Shown: in pieces, positions 1 through 6,475 of the stretch
Layout of the letters: the number at the start of each line of letters is the position of its first letter
Position numbering within the stretch: the first letter of the stretch is position 1
DNA from: CAYOVG01 sp964407285
GTDB taxonomy: Bacteria; Desulfobacterota; Syntrophobacteria; Syntrophobacterales; Syntrophobacteraceae
Direction: 5' to 3'
Length of the DNA: 7,623 nucleotides
NCBI GenBank assembly: GCA_964407285.1
Contig: CAYOVG010000340.1
Coordinates: 1-7,623, forward strand
Program-made: the position numbers and the translations under genes
Notes under the pieces: model-generated
The model's database searches: none
What the model was told of the DNA's origin: nothing
The model's input: the letters and a program-made list of their open reading frames with translations, nothing else

Positions 1-1735
1 TCCACGTCATTTCAGGCCATCTTCCCTGGATCGATCCTTTGGATCTGACGGAGCCCCTTACCTGCCGGCCGGGAAGGATGTCCGAAAGCTTCTGGAGCGA
101 TTCCACGTCCAGCGCGTACTTGATGTCGAAGGACTCGGCCTTCAGGCCGGCGGTTGCGTTGACGGCGAGGAAGCGGGGAGCGTGGAGCCGTACGTCGGCG
201 TTTCCGCTCCACTTCCTCCAGTCGAGAAGCTGCCCCGCCGGATAGCGGAACCGGCACGCCGCCGCCCCCTGGACCTGGTGGTCCGCTTCCGCGAACAGCT
301 CCTCCAGTTTTGCTTTCTCGGCGCTGAGTCGAAGCTCGATTTCACCTTCATGCCGCGGGTCCCACAGACCGTTGATGTCGTACATGCCGGAAAGGTGAAA
401 GGCGCCCAGTGAACTCACTATATCGGCTCTCTTCAGGGTGACGACTCCACCGGCGTAGGATGCGTCGATCTTTCCGGAACGGATGGTTTCCTCTCCCCAG
501 TTGGAATGCCCGATCTCCGAACCGACCCGCCCCCGCATGGTTTCCGGGCTGCTCCCCCGCAGAGCGAGTTCGAACTTTCCCTTGAACCGGTTTCGGGGAA
601 TTTGGCGGGATGCGGAGGTTCGGCAGGCGGGGCCGGCGGGTTCGCGGACCATGGAACCGGGAATCGTGATTTCGTCGAAACGGGCGGACCACCACAGCTC
701 CGGTTCCTCGTCGCCCTCCGCCGTGTCGGCCAGTTGCGCGATCCCATCGATGCTTCCGAGGTTCGACGCCAGCCGGTGTTCGACAAACCAGACCCCCTTT
801 TCCCTGCGAACGTCCAGCACGCCGTTCACCTGCTCCAGTTGGGGGACCAGTCGCGCCAGTTCCGGAAACGACGCCCAATGGAGGGGTTCCATCCGGACCT
901 GCGCGAAAGCGCCATCGCCGGATTCCCGGAAGGGTATTCGCCCGGCTATGCACAGGCGGCCCTTCCCGGCCAGATCGACAACGGCTTCATCCAGCACGAG
1001 TCCTTCGGGATTCAAACTCCCGCCGGCCACGACTTCCCACTCACCCCAGTCGGGCAGCACGGCCCGGCCGCGCCATCGCTCGAGATCGATGGTCAGCCTG
1101 CGGCCCCCCGTCCCTTCGCCCTTCGGGTCCTCGACCACCTTGAAGGCGAGTTCCCCCGTCATGTCGTTGATCTTCAAAACGGGCTGCCCGTCCTGAAAAC
1201 CCTCGATAGTCGCCGAATTGACGATCACTCGGGGCAGCGGGTATTTCAGCCAGAACGGTTCCCTTGCAGGCCCCGGCTTTCCGGGTGTCGCTTCCCGTGG
1301 TGGAGGAGGGGGCGTCTCCTTGCCCCGGGGGATGCTCCAACGGCCGGAAGCGTCCTTTTCAAGCCGTATGTGGGGATTTTGAAGGCTGAGCGCTTCCGGC
1401 CGGAGGAACGGCGGTTTCGCCGTGAATGCGTAGGACAGGTCCAGTTGAGCGGTTTCCAGGAACTTCTCTCCTCCGGACTGCGCTTCCAGTCCCGTCAACC
1501 GGAGGCTGGAAAAGGGGGACCAGCGAAAGTCGCCGTACCGGATGCGGACTTTCGCATCTTTTTCCACCCTCTTCAGGACCGCGGATAGTACGGACTTCTG
1601 GACCGGGGGCACGTGAAGAGATAATATCAGGACAAAGGGAAGCAGGAGGATGACGGCGCAAACCGCCGAAAGCAGGATGGTCGGATTCCACCCGCTCCCC
1701 TGGCCGGCGGCGCCGGGTCGTTTTCCGTTCTGCAA
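1..1735 (-). CDS. TamB/AsmA-like inner-membrane-anchored envelope protein, N-terminal part (runs off the left edge)
   Basis: One frame stays open on the minus strand from 1735 to base 1, giving 578 codons. I chose a TTG start at 1735-1733 because AAGGAG (1748-1743) sits 7 bases upstream and no in-frame ATG fits as well. Residues about 19-40 form one hydrophobic helix after a basic N-terminus, as a signal anchor would. The next stretch (about 43-84: PPVQKSVL, then RIRYGDFRWSP, then LRLTGLE) is the pattern at the start of TamB/AsmA-family proteins, which form long periplasmic beta-rich structures implicated in lipid or outer-membrane protein transport. A proline-rich linker follows (about 137-160, with PPPPP). 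The rest alternates short strands such as LKINDMTGELAFKVV and FHLSGMYDINGLWDP, typical of these repeats. The family call is by pattern; TamB, AsmA-like and DUF748-type relatives cannot be separated without the C-terminus. The gene is divergent from the alcohol dehydrogenase. Confidence 0.8.
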   Translation of the reverse strand, partial: MQNGKRPGAAGQGSGWNPTILLSAVCAVILLLPFVLILSLHVPPVQKSVLSAVLKRVEKDAKVRIRYGDFRWSPFSSLRLTGLEAQSGGEKFLETAQLDLSYAFTAKPPFLRPEALSLQNPHIRLEKDASGRWSIPRGKETPPPPPREATPGKPGPAREPFWLKYPLPRVIVNSATIEGFQDGQPVLKINDMTGELAFKVVEDPKGEGTGGRRLTIDLERWRGRAVLPDWGEWEVVAGGSLNPEGLVLDEAVVDLAGKGRLCIAGRIPFRESGDGAFAQVRMEPLHWASFPELARLVPQLEQVNGVLDVRREKGVWFVEHRLASNLGSIDGIAQLADTAEGDEEPELWWSARFDEITIPGSMVREPAGPACRTSASRQIPRNRFKGKFELALRGSSPETMRGRVGSEIGHSNWGEETIRSGKIDASYAGGVVTLKRADIVSSLGAFHLSGMYDINGLWDPRHEGEIELRLSAEKAKLEELFAEADHQVQGAAACRFRYPAGQLLDWRKWSGNADVRLHAPRFLAVNATAGLKAESFDIKYALDVESLQKLSDILPGRQVRGSVRSKGSIQGRWPEMTW

Positions 1736-1865
1736 GGGGTTTCTCCTTCCGCGATAAGCGAATTGACGGCCAATCTTTGTTCGTTTAGGGATATTATTAG
1801 CAGAATCGTTGGGGAAAGCAAGGACTCCGCAAGATACCTGGAAACTGATACGAGGAGGATCTCAA
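1736..1865. promoter_or_regulatory. Divergent promoter region between the TamB-like gene and the alcohol dehydrogenase
   Basis: These 130 bases separate two divergent genes, so promoters for both should lie here. Visible elements are TTGACG (1763-1768) and an AT-rich block with TATTAT (1792-1797) on the plus strand. Their 23-base spacing is too long for a standard sigma70 promoter, so they may not belong together. On the minus strand the same AT block reads TAATAAT, downstream of a TTGCTT with acceptable spacing. A short inverted repeat, ATTG and CAAT arms around ACGGC, lies at 1762-1774. Ribosome sites are clear on both sides: AAGGAG (1748-1743, minus) and AGGAGG (1853-1858, plus), each 7 bases from its start codon. 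Confidence 0.45.
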
Positions 1866-2867
1866 ATGAAGGCAATGGTTCTCGAGAAATGCGCTCCGAT
1901 AGAAACCGCGCCGTTGAAGTGGATGGACGTTCCCGACCCGGAGCCGGGACCGGGAGAGGTGAGAGTGAAGGTGAAAAGTTGCGGCCTTTGCCGTACCGAC
2001 CTGCACGTGATCGAAGGGGAACTCCCTCCCCTGAACCGCCCGGTCATTCCGGGCCACCAGGTCATCGGCGAGGTGGATCGGCTGGGACCGGGGGCTTCCC
2101 GGTTCAAAGCCGGGGACCGGGCGGGAATTGCATGGCTTCGGCATACCTGCGGCCGGTGCGTATTCTGCCGTGCGGGGCAGGAAAACCTTTGCGAATCTTC
2201 GATCTTTACGGGCTATCACGCTCCGGGGGGATACGCCGAATACGCCGTCGTCTCCGAGGAGTTCGCCTATGCGATCCCTGAAGGTTTCAACGACACCGAG
2301 GCGACTCCGCTCCTTTGCGCCGGGATCATCGGATACCGCAGCCTGAAGCGCGGCCTTGTGCGTCCGGGGGATTCACTGGCGCTTTACGGATTCGGCTCCT
2401 CGGCTCATATTGTCATCCAGATTGCGGTCCACTGGGGATGTGACGTCTACGTGTGTTCGAGGACGCCCGCACACCGGAAGCTTGCGCTCGAACTGGGGGC
2501 CCGGTGGGCCGGGGACCGCCCCGATGAGATGCCCGTCATGACCGACAGCGCAATCATCTTCGCTCCGGCCGGACCGCTCGTTCCGGAAGCGCTTCGCCGC
2601 CTGCGCAAAGGAGGGACCCTGGCCCTCGCCGGTATCTACATGACCGATATTCCGGAGATGGACTATGAACGGCATCTTTTTTACGAAAAGAATATCCACA
2701 GCGTTACTGCAAATACTCGTGAGGATGGAGTCGAGTTGCTCCGAGTTGCGGCGGAGATACCCATAAGGCCTAATGTACGGCTGTTTCCTCTAAGGGAAGC
2801 CAATGAGGCCCTTCTTGCCCTGAAACAGGATAAAATCAAGGGGTCCGGCGTGCTGGTACTTGAATAG
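1866..2867 (+). CDS. Zinc-dependent alcohol dehydrogenase (medium-chain dehydrogenase/reductase)
   Basis: A 333-residue protein of the medium-chain zinc alcohol dehydrogenase family, which interconverts alcohols and aldehydes or ketones with NAD(P)H in the cytoplasm. The start at 1866 is preferred over an ATG at 1809 because AGGAGG lies 7 bases upstream and the N-terminus MKAMVLEK is typical. Expected zinc-site residues are present: catalytic Cys42 (CGLCRTDLH), His64 (PGHQVIGEV) and Cys151 (LLCAGIIGY); structural Cys95, 98, 101 and 109. The usual GHE is GHQ here (Gln65). The Rossmann loop is GFGSSA at 175-180, a GxGxxA variant. The second strand ends in CSRT (197-200) with no acidic residue, which suggests NADP(H) rather than NAD(H); this is inference. 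Length and motifs resemble the AdhA/COG1064 branch. The substrate cannot be read from sequence. The gene stands alone, with the BON lipoprotein 129 bases downstream on the same strand. Confidence 0.93.
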   Translation: MKAMVLEKCAPIETAPLKWMDVPDPEPGPGEVRVKVKSCGLCRTDLHVIEGELPPLNRPVIPGHQVIGEVDRLGPGASRFKAGDRAGIAWLRHTCGRCVFCRAGQENLCESSIFTGYHAPGGYAEYAVVSEEFAYAIPEGFNDTEATPLLCAGIIGYRSLKRGLVRPGDSLALYGFGSSAHIVIQIAVHWGCDVYVCSRTPAHRKLALELGARWAGDRPDEMPVMTDSAIIFAPAGPLVPEALRRLRKGGTLALAGIYMTDIPEMDYERHLFYEKNIHSVTANTREDGVELLRVAAEIPIRPNVRLFPLREANEALLALKQDKIKGSGVLVLE

Positions 2868-2895
2868 ACCCGGCGACGTGTTTATCAAATGCAAA

Positions 2896-2951
2896 GAGCA
2901 TCATGTCATTGTATTTCGATGTATGTTTTTGTAATTCTGAGCTTGATGCTC
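2896..2951 (+). promoter_or_regulatory. Inverted repeat and weak promoter elements upstream of the BON lipoprotein
   Basis: Perfect 8-base arms GAGCATCA (2896-2903) and TGATGCTC (2944-2951) enclose a 40-base AT-rich spacer. The spacer holds TTGTAT (2909-2914) and TGTAAT (2930-2935), which resemble -35 and -10 boxes at a short 15-base spacing. The arrangement could be an operator pair around a promoter, or a loose stem-loop between the dehydrogenase stop (2867) and the lipoprotein start (2997). There is no T-run after the right arm, so an intrinsic terminator is unlikely. Confidence 0.3.
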
Positions 2952-2996
2952 CGACATTCATTCTTTTCGAGTTCACGTTCAAGGGGAGGAAGGTTG

Positions 2997-3320
2997 ATGA
3001 GTAGGGCTTTGTGGAATTGGAAGAGGCGCATGGCTGTCGCAGTATGCCTTGTGCTCGTTGCGGGACTTCTGGGATGCCAGACGCCGGCCGGCAGGAGCGC
3101 GGGGCAGGTGGTTGACGATTCCACCATTACCACCAAGGTGAAAGCTAAACTCCTGGATGATCCCGATGTAAGCGGTCTTGCCGTATCCGTGGAAACATTC
3201 GAGGGAACGGTGACCCTGACCGGGGCCGTCGATACTCCGGCGCAAAGGGCGAAAGCGGAGAATATCGCCCGTGCCACCCAAGGCGTGCGCGGCGTCAATA
3301 ACCTGCTCAAATTGAAGTGA
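2997..3320 (+). CDS. BON-domain lipoprotein (OsmY-like, single BON domain)
   Basis: A 107-residue protein. The start at 2997 is chosen because GGAGG (2985-2989) is 7 bases upstream and the N-terminus then forms a clean lipoprotein signal: basic MSRALWNWKRR, a hydrophobic core, and the lipobox LLGC with Cys27 as the lipidation site. An in-frame ATG at 2889 would add 36 residues ahead of the signal and has no good ribosome site. Residues about 38-107 are one BON domain: DDSTITTKVKAKLLDDPDV, then VSVETFEGTVTLTGAV, then AENIARATQGVRGVNNLLKL. BON domains occur in osmotically induced periplasmic and outer-membrane-attached proteins and are thought to bind phospholipid or stabilise the envelope. Ser at +3 and Gln at +2 after Cys27 do not suggest inner-membrane retention. 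It is probably monocistronic. Confidence 0.9.
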   Translation: MSRALWNWKRRMAVAVCLVLVAGLLGCQTPAGRSAGQVVDDSTITTKVKAKLLDDPDVSGLAVSVETFEGTVTLTGAVDTPAQRAKAENIARATQGVRGVNNLLKLK

Positions 3321-3523
3321 AGACGACTTCGTATGATTCGAGTACTGCCGGATCTGTATCCCCTGGTTGCATGGTTCGGAGGCGGGCCGGCAACGGCGAT
3401 GACGGGCTGAGGTGAATTCATCGGCAGTTCGCCGCCGGACGCCGTTCAAGGCAAGGCTTCGCGGTACTTACGGAACCACGCCCGCTCCCGCGCATTGGCG
3501 TTGACTCAAGGATCGGCTTGCGG

Positions 3524-3541
3524 CGGCCCTGCGAAGGGCCG
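3524..3541 (+). repeat. GNRA-capped hairpin
   Basis: A 7-bp stem, CGGCCCT (3524-3530) with AGGGCCG (3535-3541), closes a GCGA tetraloop (3531-3534). GCGA is a stable GNRA loop in RNA, which hints that this stretch is transcribed and folded. There is no T-run, so it is not a standard terminator. It lies just upstream of the larger inverted repeat and may belong to the same element. Confidence 0.5.
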
Positions 3542-3568
3542 GCCTTCATAACGCAACTCACGCGCGCC

Positions 3569-3652
3569 TGGAAGTATGCAACGGCGGGGAGGGGTTGCGT
3601 TCCCGCCTCGGCTCACATGGCGGGAACGCGACCCCTCCCCGCCGGTATTCCA
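3569..3652. repeat. Strong long hairpin (26-bp arms), core of a REP/MITE-like inverted repeat
   Basis: Arms 3582-3607 and 3619-3644 are reverse complements at 25 of 26 positions; the one exception would be a G-U pair in RNA. They enclose an 11-base loop (3608-3618). The stem resumes outward with TGGAA (3569-3573) and TTCCA (3648-3652), then TAACGC (3549-3554) and GCGTTA (3666-3671) after unpaired gaps, so the imperfect inverted repeat spans about 3549-3671. This could be a REP-type palindrome, a small non-autonomous mobile element or a structured RNA. No transposase or target-site duplication can be recognised, and copy number in the genome is unknown. Confidence 0.75.
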
Positions 3653-3850
3653 CATGCGGCCCCTGGCGTTAACTCCTGTGCGCTTGCGCGGGAATCACCA
3701 GGATGCTGAAACACTGCAATCCAGGATGAAACGAATCAAAATCTTCTTCCCTCTTCCAACATAGTTCGTATAGCCCCGGCGCTCTTTCGGGGCCTGGACC
3801 GAAAGCTTCCCAATTCATTCACTACTTGAGCATCTCCTTAAACTGGTTCA

Positions 3851-3887
3851 AAATCAGTCTAAATCATGTAAATCCGCTAATTCGTAT
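3851..3887. repeat. Degenerate 9-base tandem repeat
   Basis: AAATCAGTCT, AAATCATGT, AAATCCGCT and AATTCGTAT follow one another with a 9-10 base period. The units share AAATC or a close variant. The array is short and degenerate, in an AT-rich pocket of otherwise GC-rich intergenic DNA. It could be a binding-site array or simple slippage-derived sequence. Confidence 0.45.
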
Positions 3888-4149
3888 TCCTGTCGCGCGA
3901 TGAATGCCTTTTCCCGCATCTCGATGTGGAGACGGATAGCAGGAGAGCGCGGGGGGGCGCAGCTACGGGTTGGTGGGGGATAGAGTGCGAATTTTCACGA
4001 ATTACGAACCGAGCGATAGACGCGGATACGGCTGCGCGCAAAGGGAAGCCCGGAAGGTCCGTGAGCTGTCGGTTGCGCTCGACAGTGCCGGAGTGTGGGC
4101 GTGAATCCCCGGCATTATCCCCGGTATTCCCGGCAGTCGCGGTTTTGAA

Positions 4150-4179
4150 TTGCTACGAATTCGCTGCCCGATTTATACT
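4150..4179 (+). promoter_or_regulatory. Candidate sigma70 promoter for the histidine kinase gene
   Basis: TTGCTA (4150-4155) and TATACT (4174-4179) are separated by 18 bases, matching the consensus boxes at 4 of 6 and 5 of 6 positions. A transcript from here would have a leader of about 185 bases before the kinase start at 4370. It is the best match I see between 3321 and 4369, but it was found by eye and remains a candidate. Confidence 0.4.
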
Positions 4180-4369
4180 TGAATGTTGATCCGCCGGAAT
4201 GCTCCGGTTACACGAGTCTACCGAACGAGAAGCTTTCCGGAATGCTGTAGCGCCGAGCCTCCGGTCTTCAGTTCTTGTGTGACGACGGGGAAAACTCCGG
4301 CGAAGCAGGTCCCGCCGTTGGGACCGCCGTTGTGGAACAGAATGAAATTGCCCGTCTCCAGGATGGAAA

Positions 4370-5719
4370 ATGGATACTGTCACTCAGAAAGAACGCATTT
4401 TTGTGGAACTGGTTAGACAGACTCTGAAGCTGGCGCCCTTTGCCGTTACGGCCACCGTTCTGAACGCCTTCATCCTCGTTATTCTGCTTTGGGAAGTCAT
4501 CTCGCATCAGATTTTGTTGATATGGGTTTCCGCGACTTTCTTTCTGGCGTTTATACGATCGATATTTCTATATAAATACCGTCCGGCCGCGCTCCGGCCG
4601 GACCAGGCGCCACTGGTCGCCAGGGTGTTGGTTATCGGCCTCGGTTTATCCGGAATCCTGTGGGGGTGTGCGGGTATATTCCTTTTTCCAGTAAACTCGC
4701 AGGCGCACCAGATTCTTATCGTCTTTGTATTGTGCGGGATGGTGGCCGGCGCAACCGGAACATTCGCTTCCGTCATTGCGGCCTTCATCGCTTTCACCAT
4801 ACCGGCGCTGGTTCCCGTGATAATTCGCTTCCTCGCCATTGGCGGCGACATTTACTACGGCATGAGCGCCATGACGCTGCTCTACATTGTGCTGACGCTG
4901 ACTATCGCAAGGCGAATCAATGTCGCAAATACGGAATTGATCAAACTCAGGGAAAACCTTTCTCGGATGGTGGAAGCTTTGGAGAAGTCCAACATACGGA
5001 TGCAGGACGAGATTGTCGAACGCCGCCAGGTCGAAGAGTCGCTGAGGAATTCCGAGGCTCAGCTCAGATTCTTATCCTCTCGCCTTCTTTCGGCCCAGGA
5101 GGAGGAGCGGAAGCGGATCGCTCACGAGCTTCACGACAGCATCGGAGGATCTCTCGGCGCGGTCCAGTACGGTCTTCAGCATGCCGGGGAACTGGCGCGG
5201 AGCGGCGCGGACCTTTCTGAAGCCGTGGAGAACTTGATTTCAATGGTTCAGTACACCAGGGACGAGGCGAGGAGGATCTATGCGAACCTACGACCTTCCA
5301 TGCTCGACGAGCTGGGGGTCATTCCCGCCATCGGCTGGTTTTGCGGACAGTTCGAATCCATTCATCCGGATATTGAACTCAAGCGACGCCTGGAGGTGGA
5401 GGAAGAAGCGATTCCCGAGGACCTTAAGATTGTTCTCTTCAGAATTATCCAGGAAGCCTTCCAGAACATCGCGAAGCACAGCGGGGCGGACCTCGTCGAG
5501 TTCTCACTGTGCAGAGTGCATGATTCGATGCAGGTGACGATAACCGATAACGGGGTCGGGTTTGAGATGGCGTCGGTCTCCGGAAAGGGAGGACTTGGGA
5601 TGAGCAGTATGCGAGAGCGGGTACAGCTTTCAGGGGGAACTTTTTCCGTTGATTCGGCGATTGGAAGGGGAACCACCGTCAGGGCCGCATGGGAAATTTG
5701 GAAACAACCGGATTGCTGA
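4370..5719 (+). CDS. Membrane-bound HisKA_3 (NarX/DegS-type) sensor histidine kinase
   Basis: A 449-residue sensor kinase that should autophosphorylate on His and pass phosphate to a LuxR/NarL-type regulator. The start at 4370 has AGGA (4360-4363) 6 bases upstream. Residues about 20-181 contain roughly six hydrophobic segments with little periplasmic loop, so the sensor domain is embedded in the membrane; I do not recognise it as a named domain. Residues about 185-240 look like a coiled coil. The dimerisation/phosphoacceptor box follows: EEERKRIAHELHDSIGG, with phospho-His His255. The ATPase domain shows an N box (QEAFQNIAKH, Asn366), G1 (DNGVGFE, Asp393) and G2 (GGLGMSSMRERV, 407-418), ending in GRGTTVRAAW. 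All catalytic boxes are intact. No response regulator is in the window, so it is an orphan here. It converges with the acetate transporter gene; a link to acetate sensing would be speculation. Confidence 0.93.
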   Translation: MDTVTQKERIFVELVRQTLKLAPFAVTATVLNAFILVILLWEVISHQILLIWVSATFFLAFIRSIFLYKYRPAALRPDQAPLVARVLVIGLGLSGILWGCAGIFLFPVNSQAHQILIVFVLCGMVAGATGTFASVIAAFIAFTIPALVPVIIRFLAIGGDIYYGMSAMTLLYIVLTLTIARRINVANTELIKLRENLSRMVEALEKSNIRMQDEIVERRQVEESLRNSEAQLRFLSSRLLSAQEEERKRIAHELHDSIGGSLGAVQYGLQHAGELARSGADLSEAVENLISMVQYTRDEARRIYANLRPSMLDELGVIPAIGWFCGQFESIHPDIELKRRLEVEEEAIPEDLKIVLFRIIQEAFQNIAKHSGADLVEFSLCRVHDSMQVTITDNGVGFEMASVSGKGGLGMSSMRERVQLSGGTFSVDSAIGRGTTVRAAWEIWKQPDC

Positions 5720-5800
5720 GCGCCGGTCCGGCGTGAAATCTGCGTTCCGCAATGTGATCGACAGCGCGAAACGGGGCGCAAGCCTCTTCACTCTTCAAAT

Positions 5801-5827
5801 GCCCCGCCCGCGGGCGGCAGGCGGGGC
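5801..5827. terminator. GC-rich hairpin between convergent genes, possible bidirectional terminator
   Basis: Perfect 8-base arms GCCCCGCC (5801-5808) and GGCGGGGC (5820-5827) enclose an 11-base loop that is itself self-complementary (GCCC/GGGC). It lies 82 bases after the kinase stop and 67 bases from the transporter stop, in the convergent gap where a shared terminator would be expected. There is no T-run on the plus strand; on the minus strand only ATTTG follows. An intrinsic terminator is therefore plausible but weak. Confidence 0.45.
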
Positions 5828-5860
5828 GCGTTGAGAATCAGGTGAAATCAGGTACTGCCG

Positions 5861-5887
5861 CTGCCGCCGTTAAAGCATCGGCGGTAG
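5861..5887 (-). terminator. Hairpin just after the acetate transporter stop
   Basis: Arms CTGCCGCCG (5861-5869) and CGGCGGTAG (5879-5887) pair over 9 bases, with one position that is G-U in plus-strand RNA, around a 9-base AT-rich loop. It starts 6 bases after the stop codon of the minus-strand transporter. Position suggests a 3' end or stability element, but no T-run follows on the minus strand, so intrinsic termination is uncertain. Confidence 0.4.
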
Positions 5888-5893
5888 GGTGAA

Positions 5894-6475
5894 TCATCTG
5901 ATCCATGCCTTGCCCAGGGGCAAGTTGATTCCTACCTCCGCGAAAATCACATGGGCCATGAGATACCAGGCCAGCAAGGCGCAAATGATGAGGTCCCAGG
6001 CGGCGATGGTTCCGAATACCGCGATGCCGGTGAGTTCCTTTATGTCGAGCCCGATGAATCCGATGAGCAAGGTAAGGAATATCCATGAGAGCGTCCCATG
6101 ATGTTTCATGGCCGCAATGAACAGGATGGCGGTGAAAAGCGTCCACACGATGAGGAATATTCCCAGATCGTGGGCCGACATCTTCAACACGGGATAAATG
6201 CTGATGAGTTCTTGATTTGTTCCAAAGATAAGATAAAAGCACAAGGCAATCCAAAATGCTCCGTACCCGGTAAAAGCGCAGAAACCGAAGTTGTTGCCCG
6301 TCTTGAATTCGAGGAGACCGGCGACCAGTTGGGCGCTGCCTCCGAACATCAGGCCCAGCCAGAGTACGGGGCCAAGGCCGACCCAGCCGAGGTTATGAAA
6401 TTGAAGGATCAGAGTGGTCATGCCGAAGCCGGCGAGCCCAACGACAGCCGGATTTCCCAATTTTGTCTCGTTCAT
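5894..6475 (-). CDS. satP: Acetate uptake transporter, SatP/YaaH (GPR1/FUN34) family
   Basis: A 193-residue inner-membrane protein of the AceTr family, which carries acetate and in some members succinate, usually coupled to protons. E. coli SatP is of similar length, so the gene appears complete. The start at 6475 has AGAGGA (6488-6483) 7 bases upstream. The family signature near the N-terminus is NPAVVGLAGFGMTTL (residues 8-22), a variant of NPAPLGL. The second conserved block is FGGSAQLVAGLLEF (44-57), followed by NNFGFCAFTGYGAFW (61-75). About six membrane helices are visible: roughly 9-26, 32-55, 64-84, 103-122, 128-146 and 150-177. The protein would import or export acetate at the cytoplasmic membrane. 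No acetate kinase, phosphotransacetylase or acetyl-CoA synthetase gene is next to it. It converges with the histidine kinase gene. The symbol is given by family; the exact substrate is inferred. Confidence 0.93.
   Translation of the reverse strand: MNETKLGNPAVVGLAGFGMTTLILQFHNLGWVGLGPVLWLGLMFGGSAQLVAGLLEFKTGNNFGFCAFTGYGAFWIALCFYLIFGTNQELISIYPVLKMSAHDLGIFLIVWTLFTAILFIAAMKHHGTLSWIFLTLLIGFIGLDIKELTGIAVFGTIAAWDLIICALLAWYLMAHVIFAEVGINLPLGKAWIR

Larger units (their letters stand above)
3321..4369. other. Gene-free stretch of about 1 kb with several hairpins and repeats
   Basis: I see no convincing protein gene here. Frames at 3518-3709, 3576-3764 and 3926-4189 lack ribosome sites and recognisable protein character; two of them cross the large hairpin. 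A 25-codon frame at 3333-3410 (begins MIRVLPDLYPL) also lacks a ribosome site. Besides the elements listed separately, there is a 6-bp stem GCCCCG/CGGGGC (3773-3778 with 3788-3793), a stem CTGTCG/CGACAG (4066-4071 with 4080-4085) and a loose triplication of CCCCGG (4107-4135). Bases about 3800-3890 are clearly more AT-rich than their surroundings. Confidence 0.6.

Noticed and set aside
348..953. A 201-codon minus-strand frame
   Set aside because: It overlaps the TamB-like gene in a different frame and has the Arg/Gly-rich composition of a shadow frame.
506..1588. A 360-codon plus-strand open frame
   Set aside because: It is antisense to the TamB-like gene, lacks a ribosome site and has low-complexity, Pro/Arg/Gly-rich content; the opposite strand has a membrane anchor and family-like strands across the whole span.
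1809..1865. Upstream ATG extension of the alcohol dehydrogenase
   Set aside because: It adds 19 residues with no family similarity; the ATG at 1866 has AGGAGG at the right spacing and a canonical N-terminus.
2889..2996. Upstream ATG extension of the BON lipoprotein
   Set aside because: It would place 36 residues before the lipoprotein signal and has no good ribosome site.
3333..3410. A 25-codon frame just after the BON gene
   Set aside because: No ribosome site is visible and the peptide is not recognisable; it may be chance.
3480..3720. CRISPR array or retron as the explanation for the hairpins
   Set aside because: There are no regularly spaced identical repeats, and no cas gene or reverse transcriptase nearby.
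3926..4189. An 87-codon plus-strand frame
   Set aside because: It lacks a ribosome site, runs through repeats, and its C-terminus overlaps the candidate kinase promoter.
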